NCBI GenBank assembly: GCA_947598485.1
Contig: CANQFJ010000018.1
Location: forward strand, 1-32,130
DNA from: an uncultured Bacilli bacterium
GTDB lineage: Bacteria > Bacillota_I > Bacilli_A > RF39 > UBA660
Length of the DNA: 32,130 nucleotides
Direction of reading: 5' to 3'
Part shown: in pieces, positions 1 to 7,000 of the stretch
How positions within the stretch are numbered: position 1 is the stretch's first letter
Layout of the letters: every line of letters begins with the position of its first letter
The notes under the pieces: model-generated
What the model saw: only the letters and a program-made list of their open reading frames with translations
Database searches by the model: none
What the model was told of the DNA's origin: nothing
Translations under genes and position numbers: made by a program

Positions 1-364
<364 letters not shown>

Positions 365-429
365 TAATTTTTATTTAATTGTTTTGAGATATATTTACAT
401 TATCGAGTTTTTAAAGGACAAAATCCTTT

Positions 430-544
430 TATTGGTGACGATAGCTTAGGTGGTACACCTCTTCCCATCCCGAACAGAGAAGTTAAGACCTAATACGCCG
501 AAAATAGTTTATGCTAAGATAGGTAGTTGCCAATATTTTTTTTT
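430..544 (+). terminator. rRNA operon terminator using 5S helix I
   Basis: The terminal 5S helix can extend to 10 bp (430-439 with 526-535, two G-U pairs) and is followed at once by nine T residues (536-544). No separate hairpin is seen before tsaE. The mature 5S stem plus U-run may therefore double as the intrinsic terminator. This is inference from base pairing. Confidence 0.45.
432..534 (+). rRNA. rrf: 5S rRNA (short, about 103 nt)
   Basis: The 5S core is present (CTTCCCATCCCGAACAG, GAAGTTAAG, ACGCCG). The 5' TTGGTGAC pairs with the 3' GTTGCCAA to form helix I, which sets the ends. At about 103 nt it is shorter than the usual 115-117 nt, because the helix IV/loop D region is reduced. 5S rRNAs of about 104-108 nt are known from Mollicutes, so this may be a lineage trait. 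Nine T residues follow at 536-544. Confidence 0.93.
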
Positions 545-592
545 GCTTAAAAATACTAGTTGGTAATATTTAGTCAAATAATTTATTTTATA

Positions 593-622
593 TTGTGTAT
601 ATTATTGAAAGTATTTTATAAT
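593..622 (+). promoter_or_regulatory. sigma-A promoter of tsaE operon
   Basis: TTGTGT (593-598) and TATAAT (617-622) are separated by 18 bp. The tsaE start codon with an AGGTGAT ribosome site follows at 639, leaving a very short 5' UTR of about 10 nt. Confidence 0.55.
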
Positions 623-638
623 AAAAATAGGTGATTTT

Positions 639-1094
639 ATGAACAACTATAAATATACATCTCGTAATGAGAACGATACAATGACTTTGGCTCAAAATTT
701 TGAATCAGAAAAATTCCCTAATATGGTAATTTGTTTAGAAGGTGAGCTAGGTAGTGGCAAAACTATTTTTACTAAAGGTTTTGCTAAGGCTTTAGGAATT
801 GAAGAGACAATAACCAGTCCCACTTTTAATGTTGTAAAAGAATATAATAGTGGAGAACTTCCGCTTAATCATATGGATGTTTATCGTTTAGATCCTGATG
901 ATAATACCATTGGCTTTAATGACTATTTTACAAACGGAGGAGTTACTATCATTGAATGGGCGGATATTATTAAAGATAAGTTACCTGAAAATAGATTAGA
1001 AATCAAATTTAATATTATTGATGAAAATACGAGAGTTCTTGTTATCACTCCATATGGATCTGAATACGAAGAACTTTGTGATTCTGTGCTATAA
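639..1094 (+). CDS. tsaE: TsaE, ATPase of tRNA t6A37 synthesis
   Basis: This 151-residue protein is the usual length for TsaE/YjeE, the small P-loop ATPase that works with TsaB and TsaD to transfer threonylcarbamoyl to A37 of ANN-decoding tRNAs. The Walker A motif GELGSGKT lies at about residues 35-42. It is followed by the family signatures TSPTFNVV (about 59-66) and HMDVYRL (about 78-84), and by IIEWAD (about 104-109). An AGGTGAT ribosome site sits before the ATG. The stop codon overlaps the tsaB start (TAATG), which indicates translational coupling. The next three genes complete the t6A/RimI cluster found in many Bacillota; tsaC is not in the window. Confidence 0.95.
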   Translation: MNNYKYTSRNENDTMTLAQNFESEKFPNMVICLEGELGSGKTIFTKGFAKALGIEETITSPTFNVVKEYNSGELPLNHMDVYRLDPDDNTIGFNDYFTNGGVTIIEWADIIKDKLPENRLEIKFNIIDENTRVLVITPYGSEYEELCDSVL

Positions 1095-1657
1095 TGAAAA
1101 CTTTATTTATTGACACTCATTATAATGATGTATATCTTCGTTTATATAATGATAATACTTTATATAAGAAAGAAGAAATAATGGGAGAAAAGCAAAATAG
1201 TACATTAATAATGCCCATGCTTGCTAAACTTTTAGAAAACCAAGAATATGATGAAATTTTAGTCGTGAATGGGCCTGGATCCTTTACGGGAGTAAGACTG
1301 GGTGTAACAATTGCTAAAACTTTAGCTTATACTTTAAAAAAGCCTATTAAAGTTATTGATTACTTAAATATGATGAATTTATCTTTAGATAGTAATGATC
1401 ATATAGTTGCTTTGTCAGATGGCAATGGTTTTTTTGTTGGCGAATTTAAAGAATATAAAAAAATAAAAGAATATTATTATCTTAATAATTCTGAATTTAA
1501 AGAATTTAATCATGATAATCATGTAGATACAGATGTTTCCATAGATATGGATAAAGTTTTAAACTATGTCAAAACCATTGATTATACAAATCCTCATGCC
1601 GTAAATCCTATATATATTAAACTTATTGGAGTTGAGTATGCTAAGAAAAATAGCTAA
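1094..1657 (+). CDS. tsaB: TsaB, t6A synthesis scaffold protein
   Basis: The 187-residue protein opens with the ASKHA-type strand MKTLFIDTHYNDVYL and carries VVNGPGSFTGVRLGVTIAK (about residues 57-75), the hallmark of TsaB/YeaZ. TsaB is an inactive paralogue of TsaD that dimerises with it and recruits TsaE. It is somewhat shorter than E. coli TsaB (231 aa) because the C-terminal part is reduced, as in other small Bacillota. The start overlaps the tsaE stop and the 3' end overlaps rimI, so the four genes form one tight operon. Confidence 0.93.
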   Translation: MKTLFIDTHYNDVYLRLYNDNTLYKKEEIMGEKQNSTLIMPMLAKLLENQEYDEILVVNGPGSFTGVRLGVTIAKTLAYTLKKPIKVIDYLNMMNLSLDSNDHIVALSDGNGFFVGEFKEYKKIKEYYYLNNSEFKEFNHDNHVDTDVSIDMDKVLNYVKTIDYTNPHAVNPIYIKLIGVEYAKKNS

Positions 1658-2051
1658 AAAGGATTTAGAATGTATTTACAATTTGGGCAATAATTATGAT
1701 TCGAAATTTAAAGACAAATACAATCTTGAAGCATATCTTGATAATAAGATTTATGTAATGAATCTTGATGAAAGTGATGGAATAATTACAGGATTTATAA
1801 TAGGCACTATTATGCAAGAAGCAGTTGAAATTCTTCTTATATATGTTGATGAAAATTATCGTCATCAAGGGATAGGAAAAGCACTTTTGCAAAGTGTTGA
1901 AGATGGTGCCAAGGAAATTATCCTAGAAGTTTCAAAAAACAACGAGGTGGCTCTAAATTTATATAATAAAAGCGGATATCAAATAATTGCTACAAGGCAA
2001 GGATACTATAATGGTATTGATGCCTTAGTCATGAAGAAGGTGTTAAAATGA
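1638..2051 (+). CDS. rimI: RimI-like GNAT N-acetyltransferase
   Basis: The 137-residue GNAT protein has the acetyl-CoA binding motif A ENYRHQGIGKALL (R/Q-x-x-G-x-G/A type) in its middle. The C-terminal part, EVSKNNEVALNLYNKSGYQIIATRQGYY, is typical of RimI, which acetylates the N-terminal Ala of ribosomal protein S18 in E. coli. ATG 1638 was chosen because a GGAG ribosome site lies 7 bases upstream (1628-1631); a TTG at 1626 would overlap that site. The gene overlaps tsaB by 20 bp and tsaD by 4 bp (ATGA). The S18 gene rpsR is also in this window. The in vivo substrate here is inferred from context. Confidence 0.88.
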   Translation: MLRKIAKKDLECIYNLGNNYDSKFKDKYNLEAYLDNKIYVMNLDESDGIITGFIIGTIMQEAVEILLIYVDENYRHQGIGKALLQSVEDGAKEIILEVSKNNEVALNLYNKSGYQIIATRQGYYNGIDALVMKKVLK

Positions 2052-3055
2052 AAGATGTTTATATTTTGGCGGTTGAAACTACATGTGATGAAACTAGTAT
2101 AGCTATTGTTAAAAACGGTCATGATGTAGTAGCTTTAACTATTTTAACCCAAATGGATGAACATGCTTTATATGGAGGAGTTGTACCCGAGATTGCTTCA
2201 AGAAGACATGCGGAAAATATTACGATGGTTCTAGAGGAAACTTTAAAGAAAGCCAACATGGAAGTAAGCGATGTTGATGCTATTGCAGTATCTTATAAGC
2301 CAGGTTTACTTGGTTCTCTACTCGTAGGCGTAGAATTTGCCAAAACCCTTAGTTTTGTTTATAAAAAGCCTTTAATAGGAGTTAATCACTTAATTGGCCA
2401 TATATATGCCAATAACTTAGAAGATAATCTAGAATTTCCGGTTATTGCCCTTGTTGTTAGTGGAGGACATACAGAGCTTTCTATTATGCATAACGATTAT
2501 GAGTTTGAAATGCTTGGATCAACCATGGATGATGCTATAGGGGAAGCTTATGATAAAGTTGCTAGAGTCTTAGGATATCCTTATCCCGGAGGTCCTCATA
2601 TAGATAAAGCCGCCGCTTTGGGAAAAGATACTTATAAATTAACAAAACCTGTAGATGATGATACATATAACTTTAGTTATAGTGGACTTAAGAGCCAAAT
2701 TATTAATTTGGTTAATACGGAAAAAATGCGAAATAATGACATAAGAAAAGAAGATTTAGCTTGCTCATTTCAAAATATTGCTGTTGATGAACTATTAAGA
2801 AAAGTAGAAAAAGCCTTCAATGAAATGGGAATAAAAAGACTCGTTATCGCAGGAGGGGTTTCTGCGAATAGTTATTTAAAAGAGCAAATGAAAATTTTAT
2901 GTGATAAACATGAGGCTAAATTGTATATTCCAAGGCTTTTATATTGTACAGATAATGCGGCAATGATTGGTGCTGCAGCATATCCTTTATATTTAAAAAA
3001 AGAGTTTAAAGATTTATCTTTAAATCCAAGCAGTCACTGTGATTTAGAGCCATAA
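2048..3055 (+). CDS. tsaD: TsaD, tRNA threonylcarbamoyl transferase
   Basis: This 335-residue Kae1/Qri7/YgjD-family ASKHA protein is the catalytic subunit of t6A37 formation. Visible signatures are AVETTCDETS near the N terminus, GGVVPEIASRRHAEN, the metal-binding pair HLIGHIYAN, ALVVSGGHTEL, the nucleotide site GEAYDKVARVLG-PYPGGP, and RLVIAGGVSANSYL with CTDNAAMIG near the C terminus. Length is normal. It is the last gene of tsaE-tsaB-rimI-tsaD, and its stop codon lies at the top of a small hairpin that probably ends the operon. Confidence 0.97.
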   Translation: MKDVYILAVETTCDETSIAIVKNGHDVVALTILTQMDEHALYGGVVPEIASRRHAENITMVLEETLKKANMEVSDVDAIAVSYKPGLLGSLLVGVEFAKTLSFVYKKPLIGVNHLIGHIYANNLEDNLEFPVIALVVSGGHTELSIMHNDYEFEMLGSTMDDAIGEAYDKVARVLGYPYPGGPHIDKAAALGKDTYKLTKPVDDDTYNFSYSGLKSQIINLVNTEKMRNNDIRKEDLACSFQNIAVDELLRKVEKAFNEMGIKRLVIAGGVSANSYLKEQMKILCDKHEAKLYIPRLLYCTDNAAMIGAAAYPLYLKKEFKDLSLNPSSHCDLEP

Positions 3056-3071
3056 TATTAAGGCTCTTTCT
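3046..3071 (+). terminator. terminator after tsaD
   Basis: AGAGCC (3046-3051) pairs with GGCTCT (3062-3067) across a 10-base loop that contains the tsaD stop codon. A weak T-rich tail follows. The stem is short, so termination may be partial. Confidence 0.5.
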
Positions 3072-3100
3072 TTGACAAGTACCATTTCATTTGGTATAAT
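3072..3100 (+). promoter_or_regulatory. consensus sigma-A promoter of ssrA
   Basis: TTGACA (3072-3077) and TATAAT (3095-3100) are both perfect consensus hexamers, 17 bp apart. Transcription would start near 3107, seven bases before the mature tmRNA 5' end at 3114, so RNase P trimming of a short leader is expected. This is the strongest-looking promoter in the window. Confidence 0.9.
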
Positions 3101-3113
3101 TAGAGTACATCTC

Positions 3114-3480
3114 GGGGTAGTTTATTGGTTTCGACATGTGTTACTAGGTATGATAGCAAGTAGTTGGCAAACTATAAATGCACTTAAAATAAATAACAAA
3201 AATAATAACGAAGCTGTTTATGGCTTCACTCCAGTATTTGCTTAACCATAGTTAGCAAGGAGAATCCACTTTAAGTCTTATCTACGGATTTAATCTGGGT
3301 TTCATATTTAGTAGATTATAAAATTAATATCGTTTAAGCATTAATTTCGAACTTTATTAAACTTACTATTTATTAGGTTCGTGCTAGCCATTTAAATAGG
3401 ACATTCAAATAGTACTAAACTTGTAGGCATTGTATCATAGGACATATTGGACACGAGTTCAAATCTCGTCTACTCCACCA
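3114..3480 (+). ncRNA. ssrA: tmRNA (transfer-messenger RNA)
   Basis: The 367-nt RNA begins GGGGTAG and ends CTACTCC-ACCA with CCA encoded. The acceptor stem holds a G3-U70 pair, the alanine identity element. The T arm ACGAG-TTCAAAT-CTCGT is at 3453-3469, and the 5' TTGGTTTCGACAT motif is typical of the tRNA-like domain. The best tag reading frame resumes at GCA 3180 and stops at TAA 3243. It encodes a 21-residue peptide that starts ALKINN, is Asn-rich, and ends GFTPVFA. tmRNA with SmpB rescues stalled ribosomes and tags the product for proteolysis. Most Bacilli tags end in ALAA, so a VFA ending is closer to the FA endings of Mollicutes tags. The exact resume codon is inferred. Confidence 0.95.
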
Positions 3481-3491
3481 ATGTAGAATTA

Positions 3492-3548
3492 AACAAACTT
3501 TTAGTTTGTTCATATAGTTTTTGGGAGAGGTTAATCCTCTTCCTTTTT
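3492..3548 (+). terminator. tandem hairpins / terminator after ssrA
   Basis: Two hairpins follow tmRNA. The first pairs AACAAACT (3492-3499) with AGTTTGTT (3503-3510) but has no good T-run. The second pairs GGGAGAGG (3523-3530) with CCTCTTCC (3536-3543), with one G-T wobble, and runs into five T (3544-3548). The second is a convincing intrinsic terminator. Confidence 0.8.
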
Positions 3549-3591
3549 GATACATTTTTATATAATCTTTGCATATAATAATTTTAGATAC

Positions 3592-3623
3592 TTGACGTAC
3601 GTAAAAAAGTACATTACAATGTA
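3592..3623 (+). promoter_or_regulatory. yefM-yoeB promoter with overlapping palindromes
   Basis: TTGACG (3592-3597) and TACAAT (3615-3620) are 17 bp apart. The -35/spacer contains ACGTACGT and a second GTAC core. The -10 lies inside the inverted repeat TACATT-AC-AATGTA (3610-3623). E. coli YefM binds palindromes with a TGTACA core across its promoter, so these GTAC-centred repeats are likely autoregulatory operators. Operator function is inference. Confidence 0.6.
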
Positions 3624-3639
3624 AATGAGGTGATTAGTA

Positions 3640-3897
3640 GTGAGTACCATAAATATAACCAATGCTAGAGCAAACTTATACCAATTGGTAGCTGATGTTA
3701 ATGTTGGCTTTAATCCCATTACTATTGTAAATAATAAAGGTAAAAATGCTGTATTAATATCTGAAGATGAATGGAAAAACATTGAAGAGACATTATTTTT
3801 ATCGAGTATTCCAGGATATGTAGATAATATTAATAATATAAGAGAAAATGAAAATTGGGAATCAGCAAAAAAATACGAAAAGGATGAAGAATGGTAA
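3640..3897 (+). CDS. yefM: YefM-family antitoxin
   Basis: The 85-residue protein has the Phd/YefM layout. The N-terminal DNA-binding/dimerisation part is INITNARANLYQLVADVN..PITIVNNKGKNAVLISEDEWKNIEETL. A disordered acidic C-terminal segment follows, which in this family wraps the toxin. It starts with GTG behind a GAGGTGAT ribosome site. It overlaps the YoeB gene by 7 bp, the usual antitoxin-first arrangement. Repression of its own promoter by the complex is typical of the family and is supported here by palindromes over the promoter. The module sits directly downstream of ssrA. Confidence 0.92.
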   Translation: MSTINITNARANLYQLVADVNVGFNPITIVNNKGKNAVLISEDEWKNIEETLFLSSIPGYVDNINNIRENENWESAKKYEKDEEW

Positions 3898-4166
3898 AAG
3901 TATATACAATTAAGTTTTCTAAACAGGCCGAAAAAGACAAATTGAAACTAAAAAATTGTAATCTTGATAAAACTTGCAAAAACATATTAAACTTAATGCT
4001 TGAAAATCCTTTTTGTTATCCACCATCGTATGAAAAATTAACTGGTGAATTGTCAGGTATATATTCTAGAAGAATTAATAGACAACATCGAATTGTTTAT
4101 GAAGTAGATGAGGAAAAAAAAGAAATTCATATTATTAGAATGTGGACTCATTATGATAAAATTTAG
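3891..4166 (+). CDS. yoeB: YoeB-family mRNA interferase toxin
   Basis: This 91-residue RelE-superfamily toxin matches YoeB closely across EKLTGELSGIYSRRINRQHRIVYEV and the C-terminal HY. By alignment to E. coli YoeB the catalytic residues are all kept: Glu48 (E46), Arg67 (R65), His87 (H83) and Tyr88 (Y84). YoeB binds the 70S A site and cleaves mRNA, inhibiting initiation, until bound by YefM. A GGAT ribosome site lies within the end of yefM and the reading frames overlap by 7 bp. The toxin looks intact, so the module is probably functional. Confidence 0.93.
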   Translation: MVKVYTIKFSKQAEKDKLKLKNCNLDKTCKNILNLMLENPFCYPPSYEKLTGELSGIYSRRINRQHRIVYEVDEEKKEIHIIRMWTHYDKI

Positions 4167-4272
4167 TAATTTAATTGTATAAGAATAAAAAATATTAAAA
4201 ATTTAAAGTTTAGTTTAGTTAGTAAGATCCACGAATAAAAATAAATTAGCTTTGTATAGCTTTTAAATATTG

Positions 4273-4296
4273 TCAGTTAAATATGACTGATTTTTT
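4273..4296 (+). terminator. terminator downstream of yefM-yoeB
   Basis: TCAGT (4273-4277) pairs with ACTGA (4286-4290), extendable by flanking wobble pairs, and is followed by six T (4291-4296). The rest of the 207-base gap between yoeB and the next gene (4167-4373) is AT-rich. I see no further gene there and no repeat of the ssrA 3' end. Confidence 0.6.
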
Positions 4297-4373
4297 GTTT
4301 ATAATGAATAAAATATATTTACAGATTTATTTAAAACGTGGTACTATAATTCATAAATTAATAAGGAGTGTTT

Positions 4374-5477
4374 ATGCAATCTGAAGAACAAACATTAAAA
4401 AGAATTCAAAGTTATATTGATTTAAATTTTTATAATAAAAGTGGTGTTTTATGGAAATTGCCCACAGAAGCAAGAACTAAAAAAGTTGTTGAATTAGTTT
4501 TATCTCGTCCTGATATATTTAATATAGATAAAGAACTTAGTATTATTCCTCCCAATTTAGTTGATGATGAAACAAAGATTAAGTGTATTTTATATAATCC
4601 TGGAAACTTTAATACATTATCAAAATCTGGTTGTGATATGCCAATGATGGTGGCTTTTATGATGTCTAAAAAAATGCATGATTTTTTTATAAGTCAAGGG
4701 GCTCCCGTTTTAGGATATGTTTATCCCAGAGTTTATGTTCCGGAAGTAGTATCTAATAATAGGGCTGAAATAAATGATATCATTGAAAAGATAAATATTA
4801 ATTTTACTTCCGCTTATGCTGTGCAAGATTATAAAGATTTTATTCATTACGTAGCTCAAAGAATAATGGCTTATTTCAATCCTGAGCTAATTCCTGAAAA
4901 ATTACCTAATGTTGTTCCTTTTGGAGTTCCAAATCCTTGCGCATCAGATTTTGATGATCTACCTACAGTGCCTGAAGCTCAGAAGCCTGAACCTAGGGTT
5001 GCAATTCTTATATCAGGATGTGGAAAATCTGGTAAAACCACGATTGGTAAGAGCTTAGCTAGCCGGATTAAGGGTGCTACTTTCATAGATTCAGATCAAT
5101 TACTTGAAGAAGATTTATATGGTCTTCCTTTGGCCGAGGTGCTTCCTGAAGATACAAACATTATTGTTTTTGCCGACCTTTTTGCCCACCGTTATTTTGT
5201 ACCTGAAGATTTTGCTAGTTACACAGTAGTAAATATTTTAGTACAACCAATAAATGGTGAGCTTGATGTGGAGCATTCACGTTACAGAGCAGCCGAGTTT
5301 AGAGCTTTAAATAACCCTATAATTGCCTTAAATGATTATACCGAAAAGGGCCTTGATGATTTAGTACCTAAATTAGTACAAAAGATTTCCGAAAGAATAG
5401 GAACTCCTTTAGAAATGGTATATCCTGGTGCTCCTGGAAAAAAAGGTTCTTCCATGAAAAGAAAGAGATTAAGATAG
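4374..5477 (+). CDS. uncharacterised protein with C-terminal P-loop kinase-like domain
   Basis: I do not recognise the family. The 367-residue protein has an N-terminal region (1-170) of mixed helices, then a Pro-rich linker (about 172-207), then a P-loop NTPase domain. That domain carries the Walker A motif GCGKSGKT (215-222) and an acidic strand end FIDSDQ (Asp239/Asp241), a layout seen in small-molecule or nucleoside kinases. No clear LID or Walker B motif is visible; IIVFADLF (263-270) is a candidate strand. The C terminus is basic (KKGSSMKRKRLR). ATG 4374 was chosen because AAGGAG at 4363-4368 sits 5 bases upstream; a GTG at 4368 would overlap it. It stands alone between terminators, with a TATAAT at 4345-4350. 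Confidence 0.8.
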   Translation: MQSEEQTLKRIQSYIDLNFYNKSGVLWKLPTEARTKKVVELVLSRPDIFNIDKELSIIPPNLVDDETKIKCILYNPGNFNTLSKSGCDMPMMVAFMMSKKMHDFFISQGAPVLGYVYPRVYVPEVVSNNRAEINDIIEKININFTSAYAVQDYKDFIHYVAQRIMAYFNPELIPEKLPNVVPFGVPNPCASDFDDLPTVPEAQKPEPRVAILISGCGKSGKTTIGKSLASRIKGATFIDSDQLLEEDLYGLPLAEVLPEDTNIIVFADLFAHRYFVPEDFASYTVVNILVQPINGELDVEHSRYRAAEFRALNNPIIALNDYTEKGLDDLVPKLVQKISERIGTPLEMVYPGAPGKKGSSMKRKRLR

Positions 5478-5508
5478 CATTAAAAAAGATGCTATTTTTT
5501 TTAGCATC
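5474..5508. terminator. bidirectional terminator with shared central arm
   Basis: On the plus strand ATAGCAT (5474-5480) pairs with ATGCTAT (5489-5495), followed by eight T (5495-5502). On the minus strand GATGCTA (5508-5502) pairs with TAGCATC (5494-5488), followed by T at 5487-5482. The central arm serves both hairpins. It also overlaps the stop codon of the P-loop gene and the stop of the TspO gene. Confidence 0.85.
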
Positions 5509-5962
5509 AATTTAGAATAAATACGCCAATATTTAAGTAAAGTGCAAAGCATAGCCATAGAAGATAAGGTATTTGGAGATAAGTAGAAAGTTTATTTACT
5601 TTAGAATATAAAACCATTAATTTTATTAACATGATTATAATTAATACTATCCATAGTGCTGCTATAAAATATAAGTTAAAATTAAAGAAAATAAAAGGCC
5701 ATATTAAGTTAATTGCTAGTCCTAAGTAATATGTTGAATTTATTTTATCGTTTTCTTCTTTTTTCTTACTAAGATAAAATGATATTCCCATTAAGATATA
5801 TAAGATACTCCAAACTATTGGAAAAACAATTCCTGGAGGACTTAAAGGAGGTTTATTAAATGATTGGTACTCTTTAGTTTTAATCAAAATACTATAGATA
5901 CCACCAAGTAGCAAAGGAAGGAATATAGTTAATGCATTTTTAAAAAAAATTTTATATTTCAT
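5507..5962 (-). CDS. TspO/MBR family membrane protein
   Basis: This 151-residue, five-helix membrane protein is of the tryptophan-rich sensory protein family. Family landmarks are KPPLSPPGIVFPIVWSILYILMGIS after helix 1, NLIWPFIFFN in helix 3, and the C-terminal YLQIPYLLWLCFALYLNIGVFILN (the YL-PY-W---A--LN pattern). TspO proteins bind porphyrins and other hydrophobic ligands; the physiological role in Bacillota is unclear. It follows the transglutaminase-like gene after 39 bases. No SD sequence precedes its ATG. Instead a TATATT (5974-5969) ends 6 bases before the start, which would give a leaderless transcript. Confidence 0.9.
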   Translation of the reverse strand: MKYKIFFKNALTIFLPLLLGGIYSILIKTKEYQSFNKPPLSPPGIVFPIVWSILYILMGISFYLSKKKEENDKINSTYYLGLAINLIWPFIFFNFNLYFIAALWIVLIIIMLIKLMVLYSKVNKLSTYLQIPYLLWLCFALYLNIGVFILN

Positions 5963-5968
5963 ATTATT

Positions 5969-5974
5969 AATATA
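5969..5974 (-). promoter_or_regulatory. possible -10 box for leaderless transcription of the TspO gene
   Basis: TATATT on the minus strand ends 6 bases before the ATG at 5962, and no purine-rich ribosome site is present. No convincing -35 is seen, so this is tentative. Confidence 0.35.
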
Positions 5975-6001
5975 CGAAAAAAAAGTTATTATTATGACTA
6001 A

Positions 6002-6850
6002 TTATTTCCTTAAAAGCGAGTAGTGATTGTCTTCATCCTTTTCTTCTTGATAAGTGATAGTTTTTCCATCAGCATCAACATCAATCGTAATAGCAAAGTT
6101 ACAATTTGGATCTAAAGAAAGTTTTACTAAAGACTTTTCTGGCTTTGTGAAAGCAGTTAAAAAGAAATATTTATACATTAAGTTTCTTTCAATAGGACCA
6201 TGCACTGCACCAATATTTAAGTAGTATTTTCCAATATCTTCAATTTTGGCAACAACCGTTTCTGTATATGGAGCTTTAGGATCCATTCCTTTTTTCTTCC
6301 GATAGTGATTTAAATCTTTACCTCCAATAATATTAGGATCAAAAAAAGAATTATTATTTGGCAGTTTAAGTTCACTATCAAGTTCACTTATATAAGCAGA
6401 TGTAAGCATTTCAAGATATGGATAAGACTCTAAGACAAAATCGTGATTAGAAAAACCGATTATACCATATTCGTCAGAATTAATACCAAGTTGATGGCTC
6501 CATAAGTCTTTTAAAGGATTAATATAATACCAGCCATTGTCGCCTTCAACTATTAAAGCAAATAAAGGCACTTTACCTTCTTCAGTTTTACTAGCTTGAA
6601 TAACTTTAGATCTGATATCAAATCTTGCTAATATCTTTTGATAAGCTTCACAAATGGTTATGCAAAACACATTAGGAACAATGGGCCTATATCCTCCATA
6701 GAAAAGTTTATATTGTTTTTGAGGCGATGATAAAAAATAGAACAAGTCTCTTTGAAAGTAAGGAGCAAGTTCAACTATAACGTATCTAATTATTACGTCT
6801 TTGCTCCAATGAGGATTAACGTTATTTAATTTGTTTTCTATTGCTTCCAT
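6002..6850 (-). CDS. transglutaminase-like fold protein, possibly inactive
   Basis: The 282-residue cytosolic protein has no signal peptide. Residues 60-116 resemble a transglutaminase-like core: NVFCITICEAYQKILARFDIRSKVIQ matches the usual C-x(n)-A-x(n)-GI-a-x-V segment, and ALIVEGDNGWYYINPLKDL matches the H-A-W...W-x-x-D-P strand pair. Cys63 is present. The expected His is replaced by a hydrophobic residue (about 97-98) and the Asp by Asn111, so catalysis is doubtful. The N-terminal helix IIRYVIVELAPYFQRDLFYF is also seen in such proteins. ATG 6850 was preferred because AAAGGA lies 8 bases upstream; a longer frame to 6931 lacks a ribosome site. The fold assignment is by motif only. Confidence 0.6.
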   Translation of the reverse strand: MEAIENKLNNVNPHWSKDVIIRYVIVELAPYFQRDLFYFLSSPQKQYKLFYGGYRPIVPNVFCITICEAYQKILARFDIRSKVIQASKTEEGKVPLFALIVEGDNGWYYINPLKDLWSHQLGINSDEYGIIGFSNHDFVLESYPYLEMLTSAYISELDSELKLPNNNSFFDPNIIGGKDLNHYRKKKGMDPKAPYTETVVAKIEDIGKYYLNIGAVHGPIERNLMYKYFFLTAFTKPEKSLVKLSLDPNCNFAITIDVDADGKTITYQEEKDEDNHYSLLRK

Positions 6851-6951
6851 TTTTATTTTCCTTTCAAAACGCACTCGAGTATAATAACATTTTATTATTT
6901 TAAAATAAACAAAAAATTGTGTATTTTGCAATTTTTAACACATAAAATGTA

Positions 6952-6980
6952 TGGACAAATCTTCTTAGGTTTGTTATACT
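6952..6980 (+). promoter_or_regulatory. sigma-A promoter of rpsF operon
   Basis: TGGACA (6952-6957) and TATACT (6975-6980) are 17 bp apart, giving a predicted start near 6987 and a leader of about 68 nt before rpsF. Confidence 0.75.
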
Positions 6981-7000
6981 ACTTGCGAGTAAATTAATTA

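Noticed and set aside
1665-1892. Minus-strand open frame across rimI
   Set aside because: It is an AT-rich shadow of rimI with low-complexity Ile/Asn/Phe content and no ribosome site.
4167-4373. Possible attR-like copy of the ssrA 3' end after the TA module
   Set aside because: Only a short partial resemblance (ATCCACGA) is present; there is no direct repeat of the ssrA end, and no integrase gene is seen.
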